NCBI GenBank assembly: GCA_964551335.1
Contig: CAZKCO010000019.1
Span: 45,486-109,485, forward strand
Direction: 5' to 3'
Length of the DNA: 64,000 nucleotides
Origin: Tunicatimonas sp964551335
Lineage (GTDB): Bacteria > Bacteroidota > Bacteroidia > Cytophagales > Cyclobacteriaceae
The notes beneath the pieces were generated by a model that was not told the origin of the DNA, did no database searches, and was given only the letters and a program-made list of their open reading frames with translations. Shown here piece by piece: positions 1-9,824 of the stretch. Each line of letters opens with the position of its first letter. Position 1 is the stretch's first letter. The translations under genes and the position numbers were made by a program.

Positions 1-208
1 CTTTAGATGAGTCGGTATTGGTAATATTGGCCTGGAACCAGACGGCCTCTCCTGCTCCTACTGTTAACTCAGATAGCTGAAGATGAACCTGCTCATCGAT
101 CTTACTCTCTGCATAAGCTTTAAATTGATCTTCTAAAGTCTGAGCTTGACTTAATAGTGAGGTCTGGATCAATAGCGTCCAGAAAAAATATGTGGATAGT
201 TTCTTCAT
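1..208 (-). CDS. Partial MG2-like secreted protein (N-terminus only)
   Basis: A coding region starts with ATG at 208 and runs off the window edge; about 69 residues are visible. It opens with a signal peptide (MKKLSTYFFWTLLIQTSLLS, then QAQ). The following segment contains EQVHLQLSELTVGAGEAVWF, which resembles the N-terminal macroglobulin-like (MG2) strand pattern of large Bacteroidota surface proteins that read 'LxTDKxxYxAGExIWFKA'. It lies one base after the stop of the upstream DUF4249 gene, so it is almost certainly the last visible member of the TonB receptor/DUF4249 operon. MG2-type proteins often sit beside DUF4249 genes, but the rest of the protein is outside the window, so the family call is tentative. 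Confidence 0.6.
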   Translation of the reverse strand, partial: MKKLSTYFFWTLLIQTSLLSQAQTLEDQFKAYAESKIDEQVHLQLSELTVGAGEAVWFQANITNTDSSK

Positions 209-209
209 A

Positions 210-1346
210 TTACCAAAAAGAAGGTCGTTCAGTAGTAGCTCCGGGCAAGAACCGACAATCGTAACAAAACAACGGGGGGCCCTGACTAGGATCATCAGCC
301 CCTCTTACGGGCAGTTCGCTATCTTCCTCGTCGGCACAGATGCTGAATGCTTCTACTGGGCCACCAGGTTCAACTGGAACATCAGCCCGCTCAATAAAGA
401 TACGCTTTTCACTGACTGAAGATACTTGAAAGTAGCCCAATATGGTTTCAGCCGGATCATCAACTCGAACAATATTACCAAAAATTCGGGTAGGGGGTGG
501 ATCAAGTAATGAACCGCTGATATTCCTCTGCTCTTCAATATCGCTCCAGAAATTAAAGGCTCGTTCCGTGAGAGAATATTGTTTAACCAGCAGGCTGTAG
601 CGCCGCTGAAGTTTGTAGGTTCGTTTGGATATAAAGTTGATTGGCTGACGAATGATCCGGTCCTGGGTAAAATTTTGGGTTGAACCTAACAAAAGCGATT
701 GAAACCCCTGGCTACTCTGGTAACACGTAAGATTAGGTGGCGGTGGTGTCAGGGTTTCGGGCACAGAGTCTAGTGGGGCTTTAATTTCGTAAGTATCCTT
801 CCACTCCCAACGATAAAAGTTGGATTCGGGCAGTCCGGTACCGGTATTTAAATAAAACTGTAATCCATATTCATCCAACAGTGTTCCGATAGTAGAAATA
901 TACTTTCTTCCTTCTATTTCGGCAAAGACCGTGTCTATATCGGCCACCGGTCGCATCAGCTCGGGTACAGAACGATAACTCACGTTTTCCGAAGTCTGAA
1001 TATGCAAAGTATAGGCAACACTAACCTTTCCGGCAAAATCAGGAGGGGTAAGATACTCGCCTCGTTTGCCTTCCACCAGCTGAACTCTATCTCCGTTTTC
1101 ACCTTCAATAAATACACTGGCGTTGGTGACTGGTTCCGATTCATAGGATCGAAGCGAAGGTGAGGAATAGCTGATTTTCACACTATGGGCTTTTTTTTCG
1201 TCGGTGAGTAAACCATCTACTACTAAGCTGGATTGACCGTCTACGATGTCCCCAATATTAAATGGATCAACACAGGAAGGAGTTAATAGAAGAGATGCGT
1301 ATATCACCTTCTTGGCTACCACCCAAAAAGACAGATTAAACTTCAC
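210..1346 (-). CDS. DUF4249 family lipoprotein (copy 2)
   Basis: 378 codons. A hydrophobic N-terminus ends in LLLTPSC, a plausible lipobox, followed by VDPFNIGDIVDGQ, the typical opening of DUF4249 proteins. The family consists of surface or periplasmic lipoproteins encoded next to TonB-dependent receptors; no biochemical function is known to me. The protein is clearly paralogous to its upstream neighbour along its full length: both share an LVVxGLLTxExKAH segment, a TGTGLPESNFYRWEW segment, KRTYKLQRRYSL and a C-terminal CYDCR motif. The gene lies 27 bases after the end of the first DUF4249 gene and one base before the next one. The role may be substrate capture for the receptor, which is inference. 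Confidence 0.85.
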   Translation of the reverse strand: MKFNLSFWVVAKKVIYASLLLTPSCVDPFNIGDIVDGQSSLVVDGLLTDEKKAHSVKISYSSPSLRSYESEPVTNASVFIEGENGDRVQLVEGKRGEYLTPPDFAGKVSVAYTLHIQTSENVSYRSVPELMRPVADIDTVFAEIEGRKYISTIGTLLDEYGLQFYLNTGTGLPESNFYRWEWKDTYEIKAPLDSVPETLTPPPPNLTCYQSSQGFQSLLLGSTQNFTQDRIIRQPINFISKRTYKLQRRYSLLVKQYSLTERAFNFWSDIEEQRNISGSLLDPPPTRIFGNIVRVDDPAETILGYFQVSSVSEKRIFIERADVPVEPGGPVEAFSICADEEDSELPVRGADDPSQGPPLFCYDCRFLPGATTERPSFW

Positions 1347-1373
1347 TTTGTTTACTTTTTACTGTTTATTTCA

Positions 1374-2477
1374 TTACCAAAAGGGTGGCGGCTCAGTAGT
1401 GACGCCCGGTAAAAGTCGGCAATCGTAGCAGTATTCCGGCGGACCTTCATCCTGCCCTTCAGGTGTTTCTTCTCCAATGCCCCCGCCGCTTACTGGTTCT
1501 ACACAAACGCTAAATCCCTGTACTGGACCACCTGGCTCGATCGGAACTTCCGACCGGGCCACAAAAACCCGTTTTTGAGTCACCGCCGATACCTGGAAGT
1601 AGCCCAATACGGTTTCATCCGGATCATTTTCTTGCACTATATTACCGATAATTCGGGAAGGGGGCGGGTCAAACAAGGAGCCATCGGCATCGCGCTGTCC
1701 CTCAATATCGCTCCAGAAATTAAAGGCCCGTTCCGTCAGTGAGTACTGAGTTACCTGCAAACTGTAGCGCCGTTGAAGTTTGTAGGTTCGTTTGGACACA
1801 AAATTAATCGGCTGTCGCTCAATGCGATCTTGCGTGAAGTCTTGGGAAGAACTGATGAGTAACGAACGGAACGGACGACTAGTTTGATAGCATATTGGGG
1901 TTTCAAGCTGCATTTCCGTCATTAGTGGAGCCATAAATTCGTAGGTTTCTTCCCACTCCCAACGGTAAAAGTTAGATTCGGGCAAACCAGTACCAGTGTT
2001 CAAGTAAAATCCCAATCCCCACTCATCTATCAACGTTCCCAAGGCGGTGAGCGAAGTTCGGCTGGCCGGTTCGGCGTAAATGCTATCTATTTCCGCTACC
2101 GCGGGCATTATCTCCGGCAGAGAGCGGTAGCTAACATTTTCGGCAGTGCGAATACGCAGTGTATATTCCACTCCTACTGTTCCGGCAAAATCGGGTGGCG
2201 TTAAGTACGCTCCCTCTCTTTCTTCCGAAAGCTGTACTCGATTACCATTTTCGTCTTCAATAAATACGGCTGCATTACTTACTGGCTCAGCATCGAAGGT
2301 ACTAAGAGTGGGTGAAGAGAAGGAGATTCGTACTTCGTGGGCTTTTGTCTCATTGGTGAGTAACCCCTCTACCACCAATCGCGGCTGACCATCTACTACA
2401 TTACCGATATCAAAAGGATCGATGCAGGTAGTGAGTAACAGACAGAAAACTATAGCAAATACTCCCACTCGTTTCAT
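1374..2477 (-). CDS. DUF4249 family lipoprotein (copy 1)
   Basis: 367 residues from the chosen ATG at 2477, which lies four bases after the receptor stop codon and gives a proper signal peptide (MKRVGVFAIVFCLLLTTC, then IDPFDIGNVVDGQ). A longer reading from a TTG upstream would overlap the receptor gene and bury the signal peptide, so it is rejected. This is a full-length DUF4249 protein with the conserved TGTGLPESNFYRWEW and CYDCRLLPGV motifs. Together with the next gene it forms a tandem duplication with conserved stretches visible at nucleotide level. The position directly after a TonB receptor suggests that receptor and lipoprotein act together at the outer membrane. The substrate cannot be read from the sequence. 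Confidence 0.87.
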   Translation of the reverse strand: MKRVGVFAIVFCLLLTTCIDPFDIGNVVDGQPRLVVEGLLTNETKAHEVRISFSSPTLSTFDAEPVSNAAVFIEDENGNRVQLSEEREGAYLTPPDFAGTVGVEYTLRIRTAENVSYRSLPEIMPAVAEIDSIYAEPASRTSLTALGTLIDEWGLGFYLNTGTGLPESNFYRWEWEETYEFMAPLMTEMQLETPICYQTSRPFRSLLISSSQDFTQDRIERQPINFVSKRTYKLQRRYSLQVTQYSLTERAFNFWSDIEGQRDADGSLFDPPPSRIIGNIVQENDPDETVLGYFQVSAVTQKRVFVARSEVPIEPGGPVQGFSVCVEPVSGGGIGEETPEGQDEGPPEYCYDCRLLPGVTTEPPPFW

Positions 2478-2481
2478 TCGC

Positions 2482-5184
2482 TCAGAATTTGAAATTATAG
2501 GTGATGGAAGGAAATGGCCTACCCAAAATAGCGAGCCGATAGGCACTCAGACGTCCAGCCTGATCGTTTTGGAAGAAAATAGAGTAGGGGTTGTTTCGTC
2601 CGTACAGGTTATAGATAGCGAATGTCCAACTGGAATCCCACTTCTTATTCTTCTTCAGATTGCCGTCTACCGAAAAAGAAACATCCAAGCGATGATAAGG
2701 CGGAATGCGGTATTCGTTACGGTCGGAATAGTCGGCAATATCAAATCTCCCGATGCGGTAGGTACTCTCGGGCAATGTAACGGGGCGGCCACTACTAAAG
2801 GTAAAGTTCACGCCCAACCTTACCCGTCGCGTAAACTGGTAATTTCCAATGACGGTAAAGTCATGGGGTTTGTCAAAATAAGAGGGATACCACTCGCCCC
2901 GGTTCACTCGCTCCTCGGCAAAGTTACTGTCTACTCGACGCAAGGTCCGGGCGTAAGTGTAGGCCAGCCAGCCGGTAAGTCGACCGATATTTTTGGAGAT
3001 CAACAGCTCGGCCCCGTAAGCCTGACCCGTTCCGCTCAGTAAGTCGGCTTCCAGCATTTCATTCATCAGTAAGGTGGCCCCGTCCCGGTATTCTACCAGG
3101 TTCAGAATATCTTTATAGTATACTTCTACCGACGCTTCAATGGCGTTGTTGAACGCGTTGCGGAAAAAGCCAATCGCGTACTGATCGCCAATTTGCGGAG
3201 GTAGGTACTGATCGCTCAGCTTCCAGATATCGGTAGGCGTAATGCTGGCGGTGTTGGAAATCAGGTGAGTGTTTTGCCGCAGCCGGTTGTAGCTTAGCTT
3301 GATACTACTCCGGGCATTTAACCCAATCCGAAGCGCTGCTCGGGGTTCCCAGCCCTGATAGGTAGCAATGGTTTCGCCTTCAGTATATTCGGTGGTTCCG
3401 GTGATGGAGCCGGGACTGCGAGGTCGGTCTTCGGCGTAATTAAATACTTCGCGCGGCCCGACATAGCGATAGTAATTATAGCGTAACCCGGCGGTTAGTG
3501 TCAGAAACGGATTGATCTGGTATTCATCGCTAATGTATCCGGATAGCTCCCAAGCCTGCTCTTCTTGCAACTGACGGGGGGCAATGAGTGAGAAATCGCC
3601 TGTTGGCTGAAGGTCACCCGGCGAAAATTGGTAGCGGGACACCTCCAACCCACCACTTATTTCGTGTTCCTCATTGGGAAAGAAATTCAAGTTCCAATGC
3701 CCCCCCGACTGCTCGAACCAGGAATCGATCTCCGAGGCTGAGATGCTATCTTGCAAATCGGTAATCTGGTAGCTGTAGCGCGATTGGGTGATTCTCAGAG
3801 CGGAGAGCCACTTGGGTGAGATCAGATAGTCCCAGTGAAAAGCCCCGCCGGCGTTCTGATATTGGTAGGCTGCATCGTTGGCCAGGTTAAATTTATCATT
3901 GCTTAGGTAACCCGTAACTCCGATTTTATGGGCTTCATTGAGTCGGTAGGTCCACTTGAGGTTAGCGTCGTAGAATGAAGCTTCGCTCTGACGTAACGTA
4001 ATGTCCTGAACCCGGTTGAGTATCCAGTCGGAGTACGAAGCCCGGCCGCCAATAATCAAGCTGCTTTTCTCCTTTACAATAGGAATTTCCGCCGACAATC
4101 GGCTGGCTACTACACCAATGCCGCCACTCACTTGCAGTTTCCGTAAGTTTCCTTCCTTGGTGGTAATGTCCAGTACCGAGGCAATCCGGCCACCGTATCG
4201 GGCGGGGATGCCTCCCTTGTACAAAGTGGCATCGCGCAACACATCAGCATTAAATGCGGAGAAAAAACCGAACAGATGAGATGGGTTATAGATCGGAATA
4301 CCGTCCAGTAAAATCAGATTCTGCCCTACGTCACCCCCTCGTACATTAAAACCCGCAGCACCTTCGCCCGCTACACTTACCCCGGGTAACATTTCAATGG
4401 CGTTAATAATGTCTACTTCACCTAAAAAGGCAGGCATCTTCTGCACTCGCTGAATATCCATACGATTGGCACTCATCTGGGCTCCACTCACGTTATCATC
4501 TGCGGCTTGTTCGGTAATGGTAATTTCTTCCAGCCGGGCAGTTTCTTCAAATAAATCTACCGAAAATGAGCCATCAGAGATCACACGAAGCTTGCGCATC
4601 TCGGTTTCGTAGCCCACCGATTTAATTTCCCAATCGTGATCACCGACAGACAAAGAAAAGGTATAGTAACCGTTTACATTGGTGGAGATTCCCTGCCCAC
4701 TTTCCTGGGAGAAAATAGTGGCCCCAGCTACCCCCTGTCCCGTACTTCCATCCCGAATGTAGCCAGTGACCGTAGCCGTAGTTTTTCCATTCGCCAAGAG
4801 CGAATCACCAACGACTAATCGGCGATTATCCGGATCGACGTTCGAGCTGCGGCTAACAGTAGTCTCAGTAGAAAGTAGCACGATGTAATAATTCTGATAA
4901 GTAGTAAAGCTAATTTTTGTATCCCGGACGACCCTGGAAAGAGCTTCAGTCATTGGCAGGTTGCGGAAGGAATCGTTGATAAAAATTGAATCAGTCCACG
5001 CTGAACGGTAAAAAAACCGAACAGAATTACTGGTTTCTAGCTGGCTGATCCACTCGGTAAGGGTGGTGTTGGCTACTGGAGAATTTACAATTATATCGTC
5101 TAATGATTGGCTAGACGAAAAAGTGGCGGCTCTCAGAATGAGAAAACCCGTAAGAATCCAACGAAATAGACCGGCAAACTGCAT
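2482..5184 (-). CDS. TonB-dependent outer-membrane receptor with STN and carboxypeptidase-like domains
   Basis: 900 residues. A signal peptide (about 1-26) is followed by a secretin/TonB N-terminal (STN) domain (about 28-105), which in this class often signals to an anti-sigma factor. Next comes a carboxypeptidase regulatory-like beta domain (about 135-210, TVTGYIRDGSTGQGVAGATI) and a plug domain (about 235-345, with NVRGGDVGQNLILLDGIPIY and the ARYGGRIASVLD box). The rest is a 22-strand-type barrel ending in YNFKF. It is the first gene of the minus-strand operon with two DUF4249 lipoproteins and an MG2-like protein. No sigma/anti-sigma pair is visible in the window. The substrate is unknown; the arrangement differs from SusC/SusD and is common for DUF4249 loci. 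Confidence 0.92.
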   Translation of the reverse strand: MQFAGLFRWILTGFLILRAATFSSSQSLDDIIVNSPVANTTLTEWISQLETSNSVRFFYRSAWTDSIFINDSFRNLPMTEALSRVVRDTKISFTTYQNYYIVLLSTETTVSRSSNVDPDNRRLVVGDSLLANGKTTATVTGYIRDGSTGQGVAGATIFSQESGQGISTNVNGYYTFSLSVGDHDWEIKSVGYETEMRKLRVISDGSFSVDLFEETARLEEITITEQAADDNVSGAQMSANRMDIQRVQKMPAFLGEVDIINAIEMLPGVSVAGEGAAGFNVRGGDVGQNLILLDGIPIYNPSHLFGFFSAFNADVLRDATLYKGGIPARYGGRIASVLDITTKEGNLRKLQVSGGIGVVASRLSAEIPIVKEKSSLIIGGRASYSDWILNRVQDITLRQSEASFYDANLKWTYRLNEAHKIGVTGYLSNDKFNLANDAAYQYQNAGGAFHWDYLISPKWLSALRITQSRYSYQITDLQDSISASEIDSWFEQSGGHWNLNFFPNEEHEISGGLEVSRYQFSPGDLQPTGDFSLIAPRQLQEEQAWELSGYISDEYQINPFLTLTAGLRYNYYRYVGPREVFNYAEDRPRSPGSITGTTEYTEGETIATYQGWEPRAALRIGLNARSSIKLSYNRLRQNTHLISNTASITPTDIWKLSDQYLPPQIGDQYAIGFFRNAFNNAIEASVEVYYKDILNLVEYRDGATLLMNEMLEADLLSGTGQAYGAELLISKNIGRLTGWLAYTYARTLRRVDSNFAEERVNRGEWYPSYFDKPHDFTVIGNYQFTRRVRLGVNFTFSSGRPVTLPESTYRIGRFDIADYSDRNEYRIPPYHRLDVSFSVDGNLKKNKKWDSSWTFAIYNLYGRNNPYSIFFQNDQAGRLSAYRLAILGRPFPSITYNFKF

Positions 5185-5363
5185 AATCTGCCAATCTAAT
5201 CTTATTCTTAACCATTACCAATAGCTCCAAAAAATAAGGTTCAAAACGCAAAAGAAGCCCTTTAATTACATGGAGTCGCAATCATGTACTGTTCGGGGCA
5301 AAAATGTCAACAAAGTAAATCCTTATAGAATAATGATTGTACTTTTCGGAGAAATGTTTTCTT

Positions 5364-8300
5364 ATGAAACAAGCTTTACTTCTCCTGTTTTGGCTATTCA
5401 GCATGTCGGCAATAGCTCAGGAAATTTGCAATAACGGAATAGATGATGATTTTGATGGGGAAATTGATTGTGCCGATGGCGATTGCTTTAGTGAAGCACA
5501 CTGTCCCACCGTGTTTAACCAAACCCCAGCTGTTTGTGAAGATAGTTTTGGTAGCGGCAGTGCTACTGTTGATTTAACTACGTATGAATCCAGCCTGACG
5601 GATACAGTTATTACCATAAGCTGGTTTCGGGATACCTCGGCAGTAGGGAATCCCATTATGCCCGTAGCAAGCCCAACGAGTCATACGGTAGCTAACGGTG
5701 ATGAATTATTCGCCGAAATAGACAATGGTACCAATCAGGGTATTGCATCGGTTTCTTTTACAGTTAATAGCATTGACGACGCAAACTTCAACTATGGCAG
5801 TGCCGTCTACTGTTCAGACGATAGCGATCCAACCCCCACGACGGCTACCTCTGGCGGAACCTTCAGCAGTACGGCTGGATTGCAAATCAATAGCGCAACT
5901 GGTGAGATCGATCTGGATAATAGTACCGCTGGAGCCTATACAATTACCTATACCACTGCCGGAATCTGTCCGGCTAGTAGTACATTTGACATTACAATCA
6001 ACACTAGAGATGATGCAAGCTTTAGCTACGCTAGTCCAAGCTACTGCCAAGGTGCTATCGACCCTATACCTGATTTTCTAGCTTCCCCCGGAGGGGCTTT
6101 TAGTAGCACACCTGGCCTAGTATTCATCGACAATGCGACCGGTGAAATTGACTTGTCGGCCAGCGCCACTGGTATTTATACAGTTACCTACGCTTTATCA
6201 GGAGCCTGCCCGGATAGCAAAACTTTTGATGTAACGATTAATCCGGAAGATGATGCTAGCTTCAGTTACGCTAGTTCAGTTTACTGTCCTACCGATTCTG
6301 ACCCCACTCCGACCTTGAATACCGTAGGTGGTACTTTTTCATCTTCAGCCGGGTTGATGTTAAATAGCAGTACTGGCGAGATTGATCTGTCGGCGAGTAC
6401 GCCTGGTGATTATACTGTAACTTACACGACCAGTGGTACCTGCCCTAACGCGGCTACCTTTGATGTGGCTGTACTGGATGATAGTGCTCCCCTGGTTCAA
6501 ACCGCCACTGATATCACCTGCGATGCTTTTACCGCTACCTGGAACCCAGTTTTTGGCGCTACGGGCTACGAAGTAGATGTTGCTGATGACATTAACTTTT
6601 CATCGATACTGGCTAGCTATGCCGCTACTTCCACCACCGACACTTTCCTAAATGTGACTAGTCTCACTGCTACCCAAATGTATTACTACCGGGTACGCTC
6701 CGTAACCAGTTGTGGTACCTCGCTAAGTTCAGATACCATTGCGGTAGAAGTAATGGATATTCCGGTGGCAGTTACGAATCTGACTGCCTCAAACCCGAGT
6801 TGCGATGGTTTTAAGGTAAGTTGGGATGCGGTGACTTACGCTTCCAGCTATCTATTGGAAGTCTCTCAGGATGGCTTTGCTACTACCGATTTCTCAATTT
6901 CCATTCCCTCTAATTCACTTTCATTAGCTGGTCTTGACCAGGGAACAGCTTACGAATACCGGGTAACCCCTGAAAACGTGTGCGGATCAGGGCCCACTAG
7001 TACCGGAGCATACCAAACCAACGATGTTCCGGTGATACCCACCAACGTTGCCTCTTCGCAGGTAGTGTGCGACGGGGCGACGATCACCTGGGATGAAGTG
7101 GTTGAAGCCGATCAGTATCTGGTAGAGATTTCGGCCGATACATTTGCTACCGTTGCCAGCTACCCAATTAGTAATGATACCTTAGTGGTGAGTGGGCTGA
7201 TATCCTCTACTACCTATGCCTATCGTATAATTCCCGGCAACACCTGCGGTACCGGTGACACTACCGCGGTACTGACTTTCACCACGGATAGCCTGCCTTC
7301 CGCTCCGGTAAACACTTTGCTTGCGGTAGAGCACAATCGGGCTACGGTCGCCTGGGATACTATCGTTAATGCCGATACCTACTCGGTGGAAGTAGCTACC
7401 GATCAGCTTTTCTCCGGTATAGTAGGTACCATAACGTTGGATTCAACGACCGCTGAAGTCAACGATCTAGTGCCGCTAACTACTTACTACTTGCGTATTT
7501 TTGCTAACAATACCTGCGGTAGTAGCCTCTACTCTGATACGCTTACCTTCACTACTCCGCAAAACCCACTGGTGATAGATTCTTTGGCATTGGTAGATTT
7601 ATACAACGCTACCGATGGCCCCAACTGGACGGATAATTCCAACTGGATGAGTGGGGATATTACTACCTGGCAGGGAGTGACGATAGCTAATAACCGGGTG
7701 GCCCGACTGGAGCTAGGCAGCAATCAGCTTTCCGGCACTTTCCCGGCTACTATGGATAGTCTGACCGGATTAGACTACGCCAATTTTCGGGATAATACAC
7801 TAAATGGAACAATAGGTAATTGGGTTAGTAATTTCTCAGAACCTACCGATTCACTACTGATGAATGATAATCAGCTAAGCGAAATAGTTGCTAGCATCAC
7901 TCATACTGCGGGAATTATTGATCTGACGAATAACCTGTTTACTTTTGAGGATTTGCTTCCGGTAGTAGACTCCCTTACTCAGTTAAACTACGCCCCGCAG
8001 GCGGTGATTGGTTCAGTGACTAACACCTTCCGGGATGCGGGTAAAAGCTACACGCTTACCCTGAACATAGACGATACCGTTACGACTAATCAGTACGTGT
8101 GGTTCCGGGATGGGGTAGCGGTAGACACTACCAGCGTAGGTCAGTACGTGATGGATACGATTGTGGTCAACGACGACGGAGTGTACACCTGTGAGGTGAC
8201 TAATACAAATGCTCCCGATCTTACACTGGTTAGCGAGCCCATGACAGTTAATGTACTGGCCCTACCTAACAGTATTACTTTTCCCGCAATTGCCGACGTA

Positions 8301-9683
8301 GCTTACGGCGATGAACCATTCGTGATAAATGCTTCAACCAGCTCTGGCTTACCCGTTTACTTTGAAGCCATTGAAGGCGATAGTTTGGTAGAGGTAGTGG
8401 GCGATATGGTAACCCCTATTGGTATTGGCCAGGTAACTATTCGGGCTACTCAACCCGGTGATAATTTTCATGAAGCGGCAAGTTCACTAACCCAGCAGTT
8501 TACCATCAACCAGGGAAGTCAAACCATTGCCTTTACCGCCATTGAGGATCAGGATATAATGCTGGCTGATTCAGTTGCACTGTCAATTTCGGCCAGTTCG
8601 GGGCTTCCGGTAGATTTGACCATTGATGGCCCGGCTGAACTAAACGGAGAAGTGCTTTGGCTATTAGATACCGGAACAGTTACAGTAGTAGCTTTGCAGA
8701 GTGGAAATGAATTCTACCAGCAGGCCCTTCCGGTAAGCCAGTCGTTTTTGGTCTTTACCTCCGATACCATTCCGACCGAATCTCCGGTAGACAGCACTAT
8801 TGACTATACCATCACGGTAAAGATTCCTTCCACTTCACTTTCGGCTACGGCCAGTTTGCATAGAGCCAGCGGTAGCAGTTTTATCACCGAAAAAGAGCAG
8901 CCGCTCATTTCTGGAAGTAGCGCGTTCACCAAAGTGCCCGGCGGGTACTACAGTGTGCGATTGAACCCTGCTAACGATAACTATCTACCTACCTACGCGG
9001 GCGATTATTTGACCTTAGCCCAGGCCAGTATCTTGGGATTGAATCAGGACACCACTCTGAATATATCAGTCATTGCCAAACCGGATACTACCAAACAGCA
9101 AGGCGCAGCGGTAGGTGGTACACTTAAGTTAGAGGGTGCCTCGGGCGGCAAACTATCGGAAGAAACTACCCTCCCTGGTGTGGCAGTGTATCTGGTTCAG
9201 AAGTCTGGTCAGGCCGTGGTGGGCTACGGATTTACGAACGCCCAGGGAGTCTTTGCCTTCCCTAACATTCCGGCGGGCGATTATTACTTTTTGGCTGATT
9301 ATGAAGGAATAGAATTTCTGGATAACGAGATAGCAGTAACCGATAAATCCCTGACTTTAGATGTTATCGTAGATAAGTTAATAACGATCCGAAGTATAAA
9401 AGAAGAAGTTCCTCCGGCCTTAATCACGGGTATCGGAGAAGAACTGGATATTACGTTTACGGCTTATCCTAATCCGGCAACCGACCGGCTGACGGTAGTG
9501 ATACCCGCACGTTGGAGCGCTACCTCGGTAACCGTGCTGAACGCTATTGGGCAGACCATGATTAGCCAGCCTGCTACTGGAGGAAAAAATAAATTATCGC
9601 TGCAATCGCTTCCGTCGGGTTTATACTATGTACGAGTATGGCAGGGTAGTGACTCCCACCTGCTAAGAATTGTAAAACAGTAA
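5364..9683 (+). CDS. Large secreted FN3/LRR/Ig-like protein with type IX sorting domain
   Basis: 1439 residues from ATG 5364, which gives a clean signal peptide (MKQALLLLFWLFSMSAIAQ); a TTG nine codons upstream adds only residues ahead of it. Visible order: a Cys-rich Asp-rich motif (EICNNGIDDDFDGEIDC) common at the start of Bacteroidota secreted proteins; three 78-80 residue repeats with conserved GEIDL and Cys; four fibronectin type III domains (about 380-740), each with a conserved Cys; a short leucine-rich segment (LELGSNQLSGTFP); an Ig-like domain (DDGVYTCEVTN); two beta-rich repeats (QTIAFTAIEDQD); an SdrD-B-like segment (GVAVYLVQKS...NIPAGDYYF); and a C-terminal type A type IX sorting domain (AYPNPATDRLTV...GLYYVRV). 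It is expected to be secreted and anchored on the cell surface, perhaps in adhesion. It is monocistronic with a strong terminator. Confidence 0.88.
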   Translation: MKQALLLLFWLFSMSAIAQEICNNGIDDDFDGEIDCADGDCFSEAHCPTVFNQTPAVCEDSFGSGSATVDLTTYESSLTDTVITISWFRDTSAVGNPIMPVASPTSHTVANGDELFAEIDNGTNQGIASVSFTVNSIDDANFNYGSAVYCSDDSDPTPTTATSGGTFSSTAGLQINSATGEIDLDNSTAGAYTITYTTAGICPASSTFDITINTRDDASFSYASPSYCQGAIDPIPDFLASPGGAFSSTPGLVFIDNATGEIDLSASATGIYTVTYALSGACPDSKTFDVTINPEDDASFSYASSVYCPTDSDPTPTLNTVGGTFSSSAGLMLNSSTGEIDLSASTPGDYTVTYTTSGTCPNAATFDVAVLDDSAPLVQTATDITCDAFTATWNPVFGATGYEVDVADDINFSSILASYAATSTTDTFLNVTSLTATQMYYYRVRSVTSCGTSLSSDTIAVEVMDIPVAVTNLTASNPSCDGFKVSWDAVTYASSYLLEVSQDGFATTDFSISIPSNSLSLAGLDQGTAYEYRVTPENVCGSGPTSTGAYQTNDVPVIPTNVASSQVVCDGATITWDEVVEADQYLVEISADTFATVASYPISNDTLVVSGLISSTTYAYRIIPGNTCGTGDTTAVLTFTTDSLPSAPVNTLLAVEHNRATVAWDTIVNADTYSVEVATDQLFSGIVGTITLDSTTAEVNDLVPLTTYYLRIFANNTCGSSLYSDTLTFTTPQNPLVIDSLALVDLYNATDGPNWTDNSNWMSGDITTWQGVTIANNRVARLELGSNQLSGTFPATMDSLTGLDYANFRDNTLNGTIGNWVSNFSEPTDSLLMNDNQLSEIVASITHTAGIIDLTNNLFTFEDLLPVVDSLTQLNYAPQAVIGSVTNTFRDAGKSYTLTLNIDDTVTTNQYVWFRDGVAVDTTSVGQYVMDTIVVNDDGVYTCEVTNTNAPDLTLVSEPMTVNVLALPNSITFPAIADVAYGDEPFVINASTSSGLPVYFEAIEGDSLVEVVGDMVTPIGIGQVTIRATQPGDNFHEAASSLTQQFTINQGSQTIAFTAIEDQDIMLADSVALSISASSGLPVDLTIDGPAELNGEVLWLLDTGTVTVVALQSGNEFYQQALPVSQSFLVFTSDTIPTESPVDSTIDYTITVKIPSTSLSATASLHRASGSSFITEKEQPLISGSSAFTKVPGGYYSVRLNPANDNYLPTYAGDYLTLAQASILGLNQDTTLNISVIAKPDTTKQQGAAVGGTLKLEGASGGKLSEETTLPGVAVYLVQKSGQAVVGYGFTNAQGVFAFPNIPAGDYYFLADYEGIEFLDNEIAVTDKSLTLDVIVDKLITIRSIKEEVPPALITGIGEELDITFTAYPNPATDRLTVVIPARWSATSVTVLNAIGQTMISQPATGGKNKLSLQSLPSGLYYVRVWQGSDSHLLRIVKQ
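5775..6476 (+). repeat. Three in-frame 78-80 residue repeats
   Basis: Three successive modules begin at 5775, 6009 and 6249, giving periods of 234 and 240 bases. Each begins with a DDAxFxY motif, carries a Cys (YC) about ten residues on, then GGxFSS, a GEIDL motif, YTxTY and a second Cys. The copies have diverged at nucleotide level, so this is an old domain triplication and not a recent slippage array. Confidence 0.85.
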
Positions 9684-9704
9684 TTTAAGTCGATCAGATT
9701 GTAA

Positions 9705-9736
9705 AAGCCTCAGGGAAGTACCTTGAGGCTTTTTTT
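9705..9736 (+). terminator. Rho-independent terminator after the type IX secreted protein
   Basis: The hairpin arms AAGCCTCAGG and CCTTGAGGCTT are followed by a run of T. It begins about 20 bases after the stop codon at 9683 and separates this transcript from pruA. Confidence 0.88.
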
Positions 9737-9782
9737 GTGTGAACAGATTGAGAGCAAGCTGGTTCTTTCTGTAGAAAAGGGC

Positions 9783-9791
9783 TACCTTTGC
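9783..9791 (+). promoter_or_regulatory. Putative -7 box for pruA (TACCTTTGC)
   Basis: TACCTTTG matches the Bacteroidota -7 consensus TAnnTTTG and is followed by C. It lies 34 bases before the chosen ATG of pruA and just after the preceding terminator. No good TTTG -33 box is seen at the right distance, so the call rests on the -7 element and position. Confidence 0.5.
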
Positions 9792-9824
9792 GCTACTTTT
9801 TCACCACCCAAAAATAGCAGTTTC

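Noticed and set aside
2422..3042. 206-codon plus-strand frame opposite the TonB receptor
   Set aside because: It lies wholly antisense to a clear receptor and DUF4249 gene, has no signal or domain, and its composition reflects the complementary strand.
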